NCBI RefSeq assembly: GCF_010645065.1
Contig: NZ_JAADZW010000002.1
Coordinates: 124,001-188,000 of the forward strand
Reading direction: 5' to 3'
DNA: 64,000 bases
Source of the DNA: Flavobacterium fluviatile
GTDB lineage: Bacteria; Bacteroidota; Bacteroidia; Flavobacteriales; Flavobacteriaceae
A program made the translations under genes and the position numbers. The first letter of the stretch is position 1, and every line of letters starts with the position of its first letter. The notes under the pieces were generated by a model. That model saw only the letters and a list, made by a program, of their open reading frames with translations, was not told the DNA's origin and did not search any database. This document shows, piece after piece, positions 33,003 to 43,467 of the stretch.

Positions 33003-36000
33003 GTGAAAACAAAAGGATTAGTTCTCGTGCTTTGTGTGTTTTATATTTTTCAATCCTGCGGGCGAAAATCAGCTGCAGATTTTAATTCTGATTTTTCATT
33101 ATTTAAAGAGTATATCACCAGTTTTACGGGCGGAATTGTTTCTTCGGATTCTGATATCCGAGTGGTTTTGGCTTTTGATAAAAACGACTGGAAACCGAAT
33201 CAGGAATTAGATGACGACTTATTTGATATTTCGCCAGGTGTAAGCGGAAAAGTCGTAGCGCTTTCTACAAATACCTTAGCTTTTATTCCGGAGAAAAAAC
33301 TCAAACCGGGAACAGAATACCAGGTTACTTTAAACTTAGATAAATTAACTGCCATTCCGAAAGAGAAAGAAAAGGAACTTTCAAAATTCAATTTTACAGT
33401 TAAGACTATTAAACAGGATTTTACCATAAATACGGGAGATATTCAATCGTACAGTAAAGAGTATCAGTATCTAAACTGCACTTTAAAAACAGCAGATAAT
33501 ATTGATCTGGAAACGGCTAAAAAATTAGTTGAAGCCAAACAAAAAGGTAATAATCTTAAAATTAAGTTTGAGAAAAATCCGGCTTCGGGTAAAGAATTTC
33601 ATTTTATAATAGACAGTATTCAGCGTTATTCTGAAGCTACAAATCTGGAAATTATTTATGACGGAGATGATTTTGATATCGATCAGAAAGGACAAATCGA
33701 TTTTCCGATTACAGGTATTAACGAATTTAAAGTTATAAAAGTTGAGGTTCCGGACGGAAACAATCAGCAGGTGTTAATCAATTTTTCTGAACCTCTTGAA
33801 AAAGGGCAGGATTTTGCGGGACTGGTTTCAATTCAGAATACTAATAATCTGAAGTTTTCAGCACAGGGAAATTTACTGAAAGTTTATTTTACCAATCAAA
33901 ATACTCCTAAAAAAGATGAACCTGCCGCGGTCGTTATAGAAGAGGAGCCTGTTGAAGTAACTGTAGATTCAGCTGCTGTTGTAGTTGATTCGGCCGCTAC
34001 TGTAGTTGATTCAGCCGCTGCTGTTGTAGAGGAAGCCGTTGAATATGTTCCGGATGAGGAGCCTGAACAAGTAATTACTGGCGAGTTATTACTGGAAGTG
34101 TTTCAGGGAATAGAAAGCCAATATGGCAAAAAACTGGAAAATAATTATAGCGAAAAAATCTCTTTTGACCAGATAAAACCAAATGTCCGTTTTATTAAAA
34201 ACGGAACGATTTTGCCTAGTTCGAATAATTTAAAATTAAATTTTGAAGCTGTAAATTTAAGTGCTGTTGATGTAAAAGTGTATAAAATTTACAAGAATAA
34301 TATTCTGCAGTTTCTTCAGTATAATGAGTTAAACGGAGCGCAAAATCTCAAGAAAGTGGCTCAGCCAATTGCCAGGACCACACTTAACTTAAAAGAAAGT
34401 ACCCTTGTAAATTTAACCAAATGGAATACTTATGCTTTAGATTTATCTAAAATTATCAAGCCTGAACCAGGGGCGATATACAGAGTGGAGTTTGAATACA
34501 AAAGAAAATATTCGTTATACAAATGTGAAACTTCAGACGAAGATTCATACCAGGAAGAGGAAGAAGAGGTTGATGAAAATGATGTGAATTATAGCGGAAA
34601 CTCGTATGATGATTACTATTATGATGATTATGACTGGCGAGAAAGTCAGGATCCTTGCTCGGGTTCGTATTATTATAATGCTAAAATAGCAACTAATATT
34701 CTGGCGACTGATTTGGGCGTAATCGCTAAAAGAGGAGAAAACAAATCCTATTTATTTGCTGTAAATAATATTGTAACAACTGAGCCGGTTTCGAATGCGA
34801 GAGTAGATTTGTATAATTTTCAACAGCAGAAAATTGCAACACAAGCAACAAGCAGTGAAGGTTTAGCAACTTTTCAACTGGATAAATTTGCCTATTTTGC
34901 TATTGTTACTTTAGGAGACCAATCGACTTATGTGAAACTGGATGACGGGCTTTCGCTGTCAGTCAGTAATTTTGATGTTGCGGGAGAAACACTTCAAAAA
35001 GGATTAAAAGGGTTTATTTACGGAGAGCGCGGAGTCTGGCGTCCGGGAGATAATTTGTATCTGTCCTTTATTTTGAATGATGCTTCGAATAAATTGCCAA
35101 AATCACATCCAATAAAATTCAGACTGAATGATCCGAATGGGAAAACTGTTTATCAAACGGTTCAAAAAACGAATGAACTAAATCATTATGCGTTTACGGT
35201 TCCTACAAATGCAGATGTTCCAACAGGAAACTGGGAAGCGATGGTGAGTGTGGGTGGTGCTAAATTTTACAAAAGCATCAAAATTGAAACGATCAAACCG
35301 AATCGTTTAAAAATCAAAAATACGTTTAGCAGAAAAACACTTTCAGCATCCTATCCAAATACAGATAATCTGGAAGTGACATGGCTGCACGGTGCAATTG
35401 CTAAAAATCTGAATGTAGAAATGCAGGCAAAATTTTCGCAGCAAACCACGACTTTTAAAGGATATGAAAAATATACTTTTGATGATTTAGTGCGCCAGTT
35501 CAGTACAGAAGAAATCAATGTCTTCTCCGGAAAAATAAACGAGAGCGGAAAAGCATCAGTTAACATTCAGCCAAGATTGCAAGGTCAGGCACCGGGAATG
35601 TTACGTGCTTCGTTCATTACAAAAGTATATGAAGAAGGCGGGGATTTTAGTACTGATGTGATGTCGACAACTTATTCGCCTTATAAAACCTATGTCGGAA
35701 TTAAATCGCCGGAACCTAATAAATATGGTATGCTGGAAACCAGAACCAATAATCGTTTTGAAGTTGTTACGGTTGATGAAAACGGAAGGCCAAAACCGGT
35801 TCGAAATCTTGAAGTGAGAATCTATAAAGTTGAATGGAGATGGTGGTGGGATTCTTCGAGTGATAATTTATCGAATTATAATGCTGCGAATGCTACAACA
35901 TCTTATAAATCAACTATAATAAATACTGATTCCAGCGGAAGAGGAAGTTTTCAGTTTGCTTTGACAGATGAAGAATGGGGGCGTTATTTGATTCGTGTGG

Positions 36001-38690
36001 AAGATCCTCAAGAAGGTCACGCTACTTCTTTAACCGTAAATATTGACTGGCCGATCTGGTCCGGGAAAACGCGAAACAGAGACGCTTCTAATGCAAATAT
36101 GTTAGTGTTTTCTACCGATAAAAAGAACTATGCAGTTGGAGAAAAAGCACAGCTTTCTTTTCCTTCAAGTGAAGGCGGAAGAGCTTTAATTTCAATCGAA
36201 AACGGATCGAAAGTAGTGCAGACTATTTGGGCTGAAACCAAAAAAGGAGAAACTAAAGTTGAGGTTCCAATTACAGGTGCAATGGCGCCAAATGTGTATT
36301 TTAACATCACCTTATTACAGCCTCACGCTTCTACCAAAAATGATTCGCCTATTCGTATGTACGGAATTGTTCCAATTGAAGTCGTAGATAAAAATACCAT
36401 TCTGGCTCCAACACTTTCAATGCCTGATGTTCTGAAACCAGAGCAAAATTTTATGGTAAAAGTGGGTGAAAAAACCGGAAAAGAAATGACCTATACAATT
36501 GCAGTTGTTGATGAAGGACTTTTAGATTTAACCCGTTTTAAAACACCGAATGCCTGGGATAGTTTCTACGTTCGTGAAGCTTTAGGAGTAAAAACCTGGG
36601 ATATTTATGATGATGTAATTGGGGCTTATGGCGGAAAAATAAACCAGATTTTCAGTATTGGTGGTGACCAGGACTTGGGAGGCGGAAAAGCGAAGAAAGC
36701 AAACCGTTTTAAACCTGTTGTCTTGTATTACGGACCATTTAAATTAGGAAAAGGAGAAACTAAATCACATCAATTAAAATTACCAAAATACATTGGCTCA
36801 GTGCGAACAATGGTTGTGGCAGGAGATGCCAATACAAGTGTTTACGGAAGTGTAGAAAAAGCAACTCCGGTGAAGAGTCCGCTGATGGTTTTGGCTTCAT
36901 TGCCAAGAAAGATTTCGCCATCAGAGAAAGTAACTCTTCCTGTAACTGTTTTTGCAACTGAAAACAAAATCAAAAATGTCTCAGTTCAGGTAAAAACAAG
37001 CAACGGATTGAAAGTTGTCGGAAGTGCGGTTCAGAGGTTAAACTTCAAACAACCGGATGAAAAAATGGCTTACTTTAATTTAGTTGTCGGTTCTGCAACC
37101 GGAATTGCGAAAGTTCAGGTTATTGCAACTTCAGGAAGTGAAAAATCAGTTTATGATGTCGAAATTGATATGACAAATCCTAATCCGGTTACGAGTACTT
37201 TTACCGATGTTGTTTTGTCGCCCAACAGTTCTAAAACAATTTCATGGAAAACCTTTGGAATTGCCGGAAGTAATAAAGCAAGACTGGAAGTTTCATCAAT
37301 GCCGTCGATGAATTTGAACGGAAGATTACAATTTTTAATTCAGTATCCGCATGGATGTGTAGAGCAAACGACTTCATCTGTTTTTCCTCAATTGTATTTA
37401 GGAGATATGGCGGATGTTGATACGAAACGCAAAGATCTGATTCAGAAAAATATTGCAGCCGGAATTGCGAGATTGGGCAATTTCCAATTGTCAAACGGAG
37501 GAATGCCGTATTGGCAAGGAAATGCAATTGCAGATGACTGGGGAACTTCTTACGCCGGACATTTCTTAATTGAAGCAGAGAAAAAAGGATATGTTTTGCC
37601 GATTAATTTCAAATCAAAATGGCTGGGATATCAGCAACGCGAAGCAAAACAATGGCGTTTTGAGCCTAAATACGGAAATGATTTAGCTCAGGCATATCGT
37701 TTATATACTTTGGCTTTAGCCGGAAATGCCGATTTATCAGCGATGAACCGATTGAGAGAGACAAAAGGCATTTCGAATGAAAGTATGCTTCGTCTGGCAG
37801 CAGCTTATGTTTTAGCAGGGCAAAAATCTGCCGGACAAAGTTTGTTTTTACGCACAAGTATCGACGGAAGTTCAGACGGCTACAGCTATTACTATTATGG
37901 TTCAAATGAAAGAAACAGAGCAATGGCGCTGGAAACAATGCTTCTTTTAGGACAGAAGCAAAAAGCTTTTACAACAGCCGTAAAACTAGCCAAAGAAATG
38001 TCGGCTAATCAATGGATGAGTACGCAGACAACGGCTTATTGCCTGTATGCAATGTCGAAATTTGCGATAAGCAATGGTCCGAAAGGAATCAATGTTCAGT
38101 TTAGTAAAAACGGAAAGGTGCAGACAATAAACACAAGTAAATCAGTTGCAGATCGCAGTTTGTCTGTTGCTTCAGGAGCAAATAGTATTACGATTAAAAA
38201 TAATAAAGCGAATACAGTTTATGTTCGTATACTGAACACAGGAATTCTGCCAATCGGAAAAGAAAATGCGGTTCAAAGTGATGTTACGGCTTCTATTGTT
38301 TTCAAAAACAGAAAAGGAAGTCTAATCAATGTTTCCAGAATTAGTCAGGGAACCGAATTTGTTGCTGAGGTTACGATTAAAAATCAAAGAGGAGAAAGTG
38401 TTCAAAATGTTGCATTGTCGCAGATTTTGCCTTCAGGATTCGAAATTGTAAATACGCGTTTTACAGATTATGGAGATGCTGTAAACAATATCGCAGATTA
38501 TATTGATATCCGCGACGACAGAACGAATTTCTATTTCGGAATGAAATCCAGAGAAACTAAAGTTTTCCGTATTCTGTTAAACGCATCATATCTAGGGAAT
38601 TATTATCTGCCGGGATTACAATGCGAAGCGATGTACGATAATACATTCTTAGCAAGAACAAAAGGATTCTGGGTTGAGGTGGTGAAATAG
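33003..38690 (+). CDS. Bacterial alpha-2-macroglobulin-family lipoprotein
   Basis: A very large exported protein (1895 residues) of the bacterial alpha-2-macroglobulin family, thought to trap invading proteases in the periplasm. The N-terminus is a lipoprotein signal (KTKGLVLVLCVFYIFQSC). The thioester motif CVEQ (Cys1452, Gln1455) lies in the YPHGCVEQTTSSVFP context and is intact. An acidic low-complexity linker with tandem VDSAA units lies near residues 305-360, and a Glu/Asp/Tyr-rich stretch near 515-560. The start is GTG at 33003, directly before the signal. A penicillin-binding protein 1C gene follows, the usual partner in other Gram-negatives. Confidence 0.92.
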   Translation: MKTKGLVLVLCVFYIFQSCGRKSAADFNSDFSLFKEYITSFTGGIVSSDSDIRVVLAFDKNDWKPNQELDDDLFDISPGVSGKVVALSTNTLAFIPEKKLKPGTEYQVTLNLDKLTAIPKEKEKELSKFNFTVKTIKQDFTINTGDIQSYSKEYQYLNCTLKTADNIDLETAKKLVEAKQKGNNLKIKFEKNPASGKEFHFIIDSIQRYSEATNLEIIYDGDDFDIDQKGQIDFPITGINEFKVIKVEVPDGNNQQVLINFSEPLEKGQDFAGLVSIQNTNNLKFSAQGNLLKVYFTNQNTPKKDEPAAVVIEEEPVEVTVDSAAVVVDSAATVVDSAAAVVEEAVEYVPDEEPEQVITGELLLEVFQGIESQYGKKLENNYSEKISFDQIKPNVRFIKNGTILPSSNNLKLNFEAVNLSAVDVKVYKIYKNNILQFLQYNELNGAQNLKKVAQPIARTTLNLKESTLVNLTKWNTYALDLSKIIKPEPGAIYRVEFEYKRKYSLYKCETSDEDSYQEEEEEVDENDVNYSGNSYDDYYYDDYDWRESQDPCSGSYYYNAKIATNILATDLGVIAKRGENKSYLFAVNNIVTTEPVSNARVDLYNFQQQKIATQATSSEGLATFQLDKFAYFAIVTLGDQSTYVKLDDGLSLSVSNFDVAGETLQKGLKGFIYGERGVWRPGDNLYLSFILNDASNKLPKSHPIKFRLNDPNGKTVYQTVQKTNELNHYAFTVPTNADVPTGNWEAMVSVGGAKFYKSIKIETIKPNRLKIKNTFSRKTLSASYPNTDNLEVTWLHGAIAKNLNVEMQAKFSQQTTTFKGYEKYTFDDLVRQFSTEEINVFSGKINESGKASVNIQPRLQGQAPGMLRASFITKVYEEGGDFSTDVMSTTYSPYKTYVGIKSPEPNKYGMLETRTNNRFEVVTVDENGRPKPVRNLEVRIYKVEWRWWWDSSSDNLSNYNAANATTSYKSTIINTDSSGRGSFQFALTDEEWGRYLIRVEDPQEGHATSLTVNIDWPIWSGKTRNRDASNANMLVFSTDKKNYAVGEKAQLSFPSSEGGRALISIENGSKVVQTIWAETKKGETKVEVPITGAMAPNVYFNITLLQPHASTKNDSPIRMYGIVPIEVVDKNTILAPTLSMPDVLKPEQNFMVKVGEKTGKEMTYTIAVVDEGLLDLTRFKTPNAWDSFYVREALGVKTWDIYDDVIGAYGGKINQIFSIGGDQDLGGGKAKKANRFKPVVLYYGPFKLGKGETKSHQLKLPKYIGSVRTMVVAGDANTSVYGSVEKATPVKSPLMVLASLPRKISPSEKVTLPVTVFATENKIKNVSVQVKTSNGLKVVGSAVQRLNFKQPDEKMAYFNLVVGSATGIAKVQVIATSGSEKSVYDVEIDMTNPNPVTSTFTDVVLSPNSSKTISWKTFGIAGSNKARLEVSSMPSMNLNGRLQFLIQYPHGCVEQTTSSVFPQLYLGDMADVDTKRKDLIQKNIAAGIARLGNFQLSNGGMPYWQGNAIADDWGTSYAGHFLIEAEKKGYVLPINFKSKWLGYQQREAKQWRFEPKYGNDLAQAYRLYTLALAGNADLSAMNRLRETKGISNESMLRLAAAYVLAGQKSAGQSLFLRTSIDGSSDGYSYYYYGSNERNRAMALETMLLLGQKQKAFTTAVKLAKEMSANQWMSTQTTAYCLYAMSKFAISNGPKGINVQFSKNGKVQTINTSKSVADRSLSVASGANSITIKNNKANTVYVRILNTGILPIGKENAVQSDVTASIVFKNRKGSLINVSRISQGTEFVAEVTIKNQRGESVQNVALSQILPSGFEIVNTRFTDYGDAVNNIADYIDIRDDRTNFYFGMKSRETKVFRILLNASYLGNYYLPGLQCEAMYDNTFLARTKGFWVEVVK

Positions 38691-38720
38691 AATTATTAGC
38701 CACAGATTATAAAGATTAAT

Positions 38721-38785
38721 CTCTCGCAGATTTTGCAGATCAAGCAGATAAAATAAATCTTTAAAATCTGCGTAATCTGCGAGAG
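38721..38785 (+). repeat. Palindromic CTGCG/CGCAG spacer repeat
   Basis: Inverted arms CTCTCGCAGATTTTGCAGAT and ATCTGCGTAATCTGCGAGAG surround an AT-rich loop between the A2M and PbpC genes. It could be a terminator-like or REP structure. Confidence 0.5.
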
Positions 38786-38869
38786 AAAAAATATAGGGCA
38801 CTTTAATATAGCCAAAGATTAATTGATTAAAATAATTTTTAGAAATCTGTGCTAATCTGCGAGCAAAAA

Positions 38870-38910
38870 AACTTTGCGAACTTTGCGAATAACTTTGCGC
38901 CTTTGCGGTT
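38870..38910 (+). repeat. Tandem (A)CTTTGCG repeat
   Basis: Four to five units of CTTTGCG with small spacers lie just before the PbpC start. The same unit occurs before metH at 13767-13786. Confidence 0.5.
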
Positions 38911-38924
38911 AAATAATTACTACG

Positions 38925-41300
38925 TTGGAAAATAAACTAATAGCGTTCTCAAAACGCATTATAACCTGGAGCAAAAAAAACAAAATCAAATCAGCAATTG
39001 TATTTCTGCTCTTGCTGATTTACTATTTTTCGATACCCCGAACTTTATTCAAAGAACCGTATTCAACAGTTATAGAAAGCAAAGAAGGAGAATTGCTCGG
39101 CGCTAAAATTGCCAGAGACGGACAATGGCGTTTTCCAGCGCAGGACAGCGTGCCGGATAAGTTCAAGAAATGCATTGTGTATTTTGAAGATGAATATTTT
39201 TATAAACATCCGGGATTTAATCCCGCAGCGATGATAAATGCTTTTAAGCAAAATAGAAAAGCAGGAAAAGTGGTTCGAGGCGGAAGTACATTAACACAAC
39301 AGGTTATTCGCTTATCCCGAAAAGGAAAAAACAGAACTTATTTAGAAAAAATAATAGAAATTATTCTCGCTACCATATTACAACTAGGCTATTCTAAAAA
39401 TGAAATTCTCGAAATGTACGCAGCGCACGCACCGTTTGGTGGAAATGTTGTGGGACTGGAAATGGCTTCATGGCGTTATTTTGGTGTTCAGTCAAATCAA
39501 TTGTCATGGGCAGAAAATGCAGTTTTAGCCGTTTTACCAAATGCGCCAAGTTTAATTTATCCGGGAAAAAATCAAATAAAGTTATTAAATAAAAGAAACC
39601 GACTTTTGTTAAAACTGCATCAGGAAGGCATAATTGACAAGCAGACTTACGAACTTTCAATACAAGAACCTTTGCCTCAAAAACCTTATGATCTTCCGCA
39701 AATTGCACCTCATTTATTACAGAGAGTTGCTAAAAACGAAGAAGGAATGCGAGTACAAACTACTATTGATTATGCTTTGCAAAACAGGGTCAATCAAATT
39801 GCGAGATATTATTACAATCAGTACAAACAGAATGAAGTTCATAATCTGGCGATTTTGGTAATTGATGTTCAAAGCAGAAATGTAATGAGTTATGTTGGAA
39901 ATGCTCCAACAGATAAAGATCATCAAAAAGATGTGGATATTATTGATGCGCCAAGAAGTACAGGAAGTATCCTGAAACCGCTTTTGTATGCCGCAATGCT
40001 TGATGATGGTGAATTATTGCCTAATACTTTAATTGCTGATATTCCAACGCAGATTTCCGGTTATACACCTCAAAATTTCAATTTAACTTTTGACGGAGCT
40101 GTTCCGGCACATCGGGCATTGTCACGATCTTTGAATATTCCGTCGGTTTTAATGTTGCAGGATTTTGGTGTTAACAAGTTTTACGAAGAACTGCAGAAAT
40201 TCAAATTAAGGAACATCAATAAAACGCCGGATCATTACGGTTTATCCCTTATTCTTGGTGGTGCGGAAAGTAATTTGTGGGATTTATGCCGAACGTATGT
40301 TAATCTTTCATCTACAGTCAATTATTATACAAAAAATAAAGGGCAATATAGAACTAATGAATTTACTGAACTCAATTATAAAAACGATTTTAAACCTGAT
40401 TTTGGCTCAGATACCAATCAGAAAAATATTTTGGGTGCAGGGTCAATTTGGCTGACTTACAACGCAATGGAAGAAGTAAACAGGCCGGAAGGAGATGAAG
40501 CCTGGAAGTTTTATGACAGTTCGCTTAAAATTGCATGGAAAACAGGAACCAGCTTCGGAAATCGTGATGCCTGGGCTATTGGAACAAATTCCAGATATGT
40601 TGTTGGAGTTTGGGTTGGAAATGCAACAGGTGAGGGAAGACCAACTTTGACGGGCGTTACAAGCGCAGCACCAATTTTATTCGATGTGTTTAATTTACTG
40701 CCAAGACAAAAATGGTTTGATACGCCGTATAATGATTTGGCTGAAGTTGAGGTTTGTCGTCTGAGCGGTTATCTGGCAAAAGATAATTGCCCTAAAATCA
40801 GACAATGGGTTGCTAAAAAAGGAAAATCGACTAAAGTTTGTCCGTATCATAAAACGGTACATTTAGATAAAACAGAACAATTTCAGGTAAACAGCAGTTG
40901 TGAAAGCGTAGATAATATAGTGACAAAAAACTGGTTTGTATTGCCTCCGGTTATGGCGTGGTATTACAAAAGCCAGCATATTGAATATCTGCCATTGCCT
41001 CCATTTAAAGAAGGTTGCGAAGGAACGCAAAACAGAACTATGGATTTTATTTATCCGAAAGCAAACAGTAAAATTTATTTGACGAAAGATTTTAACAGTA
41101 ATGTACAGCCTGTAATTTTGAAAGTAGCTTATTCTGAAAGAGATAAAGAATTATTCTGGTATGTTGATGATGTATATAAAGCCACAACAAAAACCTTTCA
41201 TGAATTGCCAATCACGCCAACAACAGGAATACATTACATTACAGTTGTGGATGCTTCGGGGAATGAAATCAGAAGAAAAATTGAGATTGTGAGGGAATAA
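38925..41300 (+). CDS. pbpC: Penicillin-binding protein 1C
   Basis: A 791-residue bifunctional peptidoglycan synthase anchored by one N-terminal membrane helix (IVFLLLLIYYFSI). The glycosyltransferase domain has FEDEYFYKHPGFNP and GGSTLTQQVIRLSR. The transpeptidase has SxxK in STGSILKPL, SRSLNIPS and KTGTSFGNRDAW. A C-terminal domain of about 90 residues fits the PBP1C-specific BiPBP_C module. The only in-frame start before the helix is TTG at 38925. Its position after the alpha-2-macroglobulin gene matches the yfhM-pbpC pairing seen in enterobacteria; the pair may repair and guard the wall after breach. Confidence 0.93.
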   Translation: MENKLIAFSKRIITWSKKNKIKSAIVFLLLLIYYFSIPRTLFKEPYSTVIESKEGELLGAKIARDGQWRFPAQDSVPDKFKKCIVYFEDEYFYKHPGFNPAAMINAFKQNRKAGKVVRGGSTLTQQVIRLSRKGKNRTYLEKIIEIILATILQLGYSKNEILEMYAAHAPFGGNVVGLEMASWRYFGVQSNQLSWAENAVLAVLPNAPSLIYPGKNQIKLLNKRNRLLLKLHQEGIIDKQTYELSIQEPLPQKPYDLPQIAPHLLQRVAKNEEGMRVQTTIDYALQNRVNQIARYYYNQYKQNEVHNLAILVIDVQSRNVMSYVGNAPTDKDHQKDVDIIDAPRSTGSILKPLLYAAMLDDGELLPNTLIADIPTQISGYTPQNFNLTFDGAVPAHRALSRSLNIPSVLMLQDFGVNKFYEELQKFKLRNINKTPDHYGLSLILGGAESNLWDLCRTYVNLSSTVNYYTKNKGQYRTNEFTELNYKNDFKPDFGSDTNQKNILGAGSIWLTYNAMEEVNRPEGDEAWKFYDSSLKIAWKTGTSFGNRDAWAIGTNSRYVVGVWVGNATGEGRPTLTGVTSAAPILFDVFNLLPRQKWFDTPYNDLAEVEVCRLSGYLAKDNCPKIRQWVAKKGKSTKVCPYHKTVHLDKTEQFQVNSSCESVDNIVTKNWFVLPPVMAWYYKSQHIEYLPLPPFKEGCEGTQNRTMDFIYPKANSKIYLTKDFNSNVQPVILKVAYSERDKELFWYVDDVYKATTKTFHELPITPTTGIHYITVVDASGNEIRRKIEIVRE

Positions 41301-41365
41301 AGAAGAAATCCCAATTTTTTTAAAATCCCAAATTCTAATACTGTAAATAAAAATTATAAGGATTT

Positions 41366-41423
41366 TCCTGAGTGGAGTCGAAGTCCTATTGGATAAAAAG
41401 TCTTCGACTCGGGCCAGGGTGAC
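41366..41423 (+). repeat. REP-like element (TGAGTGGAGTCGAAG / CTTCGACTC)
   Basis: Inverted arms GAGTCGAAG and CTTCGACTC with flanking CCTGAG and CAGGGTGAC. The same class is at 48873-48932. Confidence 0.55.
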
Positions 41424-41473
41424 ATTATGGCCGTGATGCTTTTTAATATAAATGTATTATGAAAATGAGTGCC

Positions 41474-41553
41474 TAGCCCAGATAGGAGCGGTATCCTTTT
41501 TCTGGCTTCTTTAGCCGGGAAAAGATACAAGCGGATAGCGGGAAATTGCTTCT
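41474..41553 (+). ncRNA. Structured repeat, Flavo-1-like candidate (copy 7)
   Basis: Starts TAGCCCAGATAGGAGCGG and ends AAGCGGATAGCGGGAAAT. Distal stem CTTTTTCTGGC paired with GCCGGGAAAAG. It fills most of the gap 41301-41652, which has no gene. Confidence 0.5.
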
Positions 41554-41616
41554 AATAAAATAAATTCCAAATCGAAAATACAAGTTTGATTGCCTTTGTC
41601 CCTCGCAATGACGCAT

Positions 41617-41652
41617 AAAAAAACCGCCAGTCTTTCGAGAGGCGGTTTTGTT
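41617..41652 (-). terminator. Terminator after the RNase G gene
   Basis: Arms AAAACCGCC and GGCGGTTTT around a 12-nt loop, with an A/T run on both sides; the RNase G stop lies immediately beside it. Confidence 0.85.
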
Positions 41653-43197
41653 TTATTCTGAAATAACATTTCCTTTACTGTCGTAGAAATGGTATTCTAA
41701 GTACGTGTAAGCGTCACGAGGTATGATTTTCACCCATTTCTTATGTTCAAAAAACCATTTCGAACGTAAGGATGGAAAACCTTTACTGAGGTAAGCAGCC
41801 ACAAACGGATGTACGTTCAGTACAACTTTTTTGTGGGTTTTTAGAAGTCGGTCTAAATCAGAAGAGATTTTATCGATAATTAAGATAGGGGCTTCAATTT
41901 CACCATTTACTTTATTAGGATCTTCTTCTCTGGTTTTTATGTTAACTTCGGGTCTTACGCGCTGTCTTGTAATCTGGACCAGACCAAATTTACTCGGCGG
42001 TAATATTTTATGTTTTGCTTTATCGTCGCTCATTTCTTCTCGCAAGAAGTCGAACAGGACTTTCCTGTTTTCAGGATTAGACATATCGATAAAATCAACA
42101 ACTATGATACCGCCCATATCACGCAGACGAAGTTGTCTTGCGATTTCTGCGGCAGCAATCATATTAACTTCCATGGCAGTGTCTTCCTGATTGGTTGACT
42201 TATTAGAACGGTTTCCGCTGTTTACGTCTATAACGTGCAGTGCTTCAGTGTGTTCAATGATGAGATAAGCGCCTTTGCTCATCGAAACCGTTCTTCCGAA
42301 AGAAGTTTTGATTTGTCTCTCTATATTGTATTTCTCAAAAATCGGAGTATCGTTTGATTGATAAAACTTGACGATTGATTGTTTTGAAGGTGCAATTTCC
42401 TGCAGATAATCCTTCGTTTGATGATACAACTCTTCATCATCTATCTGAATACCGCTAAAGGTATCATTGAATACATCCCTCAGTATGGAAGAAGCTCTGT
42501 TTAGCTCTCCTAATACTTTGGATGGATGATGAGCAGTTGGTAATTTTTTACACATTGCAGTCCATCTGCCAAGCAGGTTCTGCAAATCTTTTTCTAATTC
42601 GGCTGTATTTTTGCCTTCGGCTACTGTTCGAACAATAACACCAAATCCTTTAGGTTTGATCGATAGAACAAGTTTTTTTAGACGGTCCTTTTCTTTTTTG
42701 TCCTCTATTTTTTGCGAAATAGAAACACGGTCAGAAAACGGAACCAGAACAATAAATCTTCCTGCCAGTGACAGCTCAGCGCTTATCCTTGGGCCTTTGG
42801 TCGATATAGGTTCTTTTACAACTTGGACTAAGACAGATTGATTGGCACTTAAAATATCAGTAATGATGCCATCTTTGTCAATCTCTTTTTCAAACTGAAA
42901 GGTTTTTAGGGAGAAATCTTTTAATTTACCTGCGCTTACAAGTTTTATGAATTTCAGTTGGGAAGCTAAGTTTGGACCCAGATCGTGATAATGTAAAAAA
43001 GCATCTTTTTCGAAGCCTACATTTACAAAAGCTGCATTGAGTCCTGCAACCGGTTTTCGTATTTTAGCAATAAAAATATCGCCAACCTGAAAGTTGCTTG
43101 TCTCTTGTTCTTTATGTAATTCAATTAGTTTTCCATCTTTTAATAAGGCAAAATCTACGGCTTCAGAACTAGATCTAATGATCAATTCTTTATTCAC
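41653..43197 (-). CDS. rng: Ribonuclease E/G family protein (RNase G)
   Basis: A 514-residue cytoplasmic endoribonuclease for rRNA maturation and mRNA decay. The N-terminal S1-like domain has GDIFIAKIRKPVAGLNAAFVN. The catalytic core shows the metal-binding GGIIVVDFIDM and NPENRKVLFDFLREEMSDDK, plus QITRQRVRPE. Its length matches RNase G rather than the long RNase E with its scaffold tail. It lies downstream of a tiny basic-protein gene and the HU gene on the same strand; the order HU - small basic protein - rng may reflect shared transcription, but a terminator separates the last two. Confidence 0.93.
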   Translation of the reverse strand: MNKELIIRSSSEAVDFALLKDGKLIELHKEQETSNFQVGDIFIAKIRKPVAGLNAAFVNVGFEKDAFLHYHDLGPNLASQLKFIKLVSAGKLKDFSLKTFQFEKEIDKDGIITDILSANQSVLVQVVKEPISTKGPRISAELSLAGRFIVLVPFSDRVSISQKIEDKKEKDRLKKLVLSIKPKGFGVIVRTVAEGKNTAELEKDLQNLLGRWTAMCKKLPTAHHPSKVLGELNRASSILRDVFNDTFSGIQIDDEELYHQTKDYLQEIAPSKQSIVKFYQSNDTPIFEKYNIERQIKTSFGRTVSMSKGAYLIIEHTEALHVIDVNSGNRSNKSTNQEDTAMEVNMIAAAEIARQLRLRDMGGIIVVDFIDMSNPENRKVLFDFLREEMSDDKAKHKILPPSKFGLVQITRQRVRPEVNIKTREEDPNKVNGEIEAPILIIDKISSDLDRLLKTHKKVVLNVHPFVAAYLSKGFPSLRSKWFFEHKKWVKIIPRDAYTYLEYHFYDSKGNVISE

Positions 43198-43441
43198 TTT
43201 GTAAATTTTTATCCAGACTTTTAGTTTCAGGTTTTTGGTTTCAAATTTTAAGTTTTACAACTCATCACTCGTAACTTATAACTCATAACTGAATTGTAAG
43301 GATGGATTAAACAATATTTTTTAACAGGTATTAACCCGGAGAAAATTAGCTGACAGTTTGCAGTTGCAAGTAATCAGTAGACTGAATACTAAATACTGAT
43401 GACTGAATACTAATTTTCAATTTCAATGAACGTTTAAAAAG

Positions 43442-43467
43442 AAAAAAGTAGTTTAAAACTACTTTTT
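43442..43467 (-). terminator. Terminator overlapping the stop of the 30-aa gene
   Basis: On the minus strand AAAAAGTAG and CTACTTTTT pair around a 7-nt loop with a T6 end; the TAG in the first arm is the stop of the small gene. The remaining spacer to 43197 holds only degenerate repeats such as ACTGAATACTAAATACTGA. Confidence 0.8.

Noticed and set aside
38870..38910. Tandem CTTTGCG units as a possible CRISPR-like array
   Set aside because: Units are only 7-8 nt with no unique spacers, and no cas gene is nearby; it is a simple spacer repeat.
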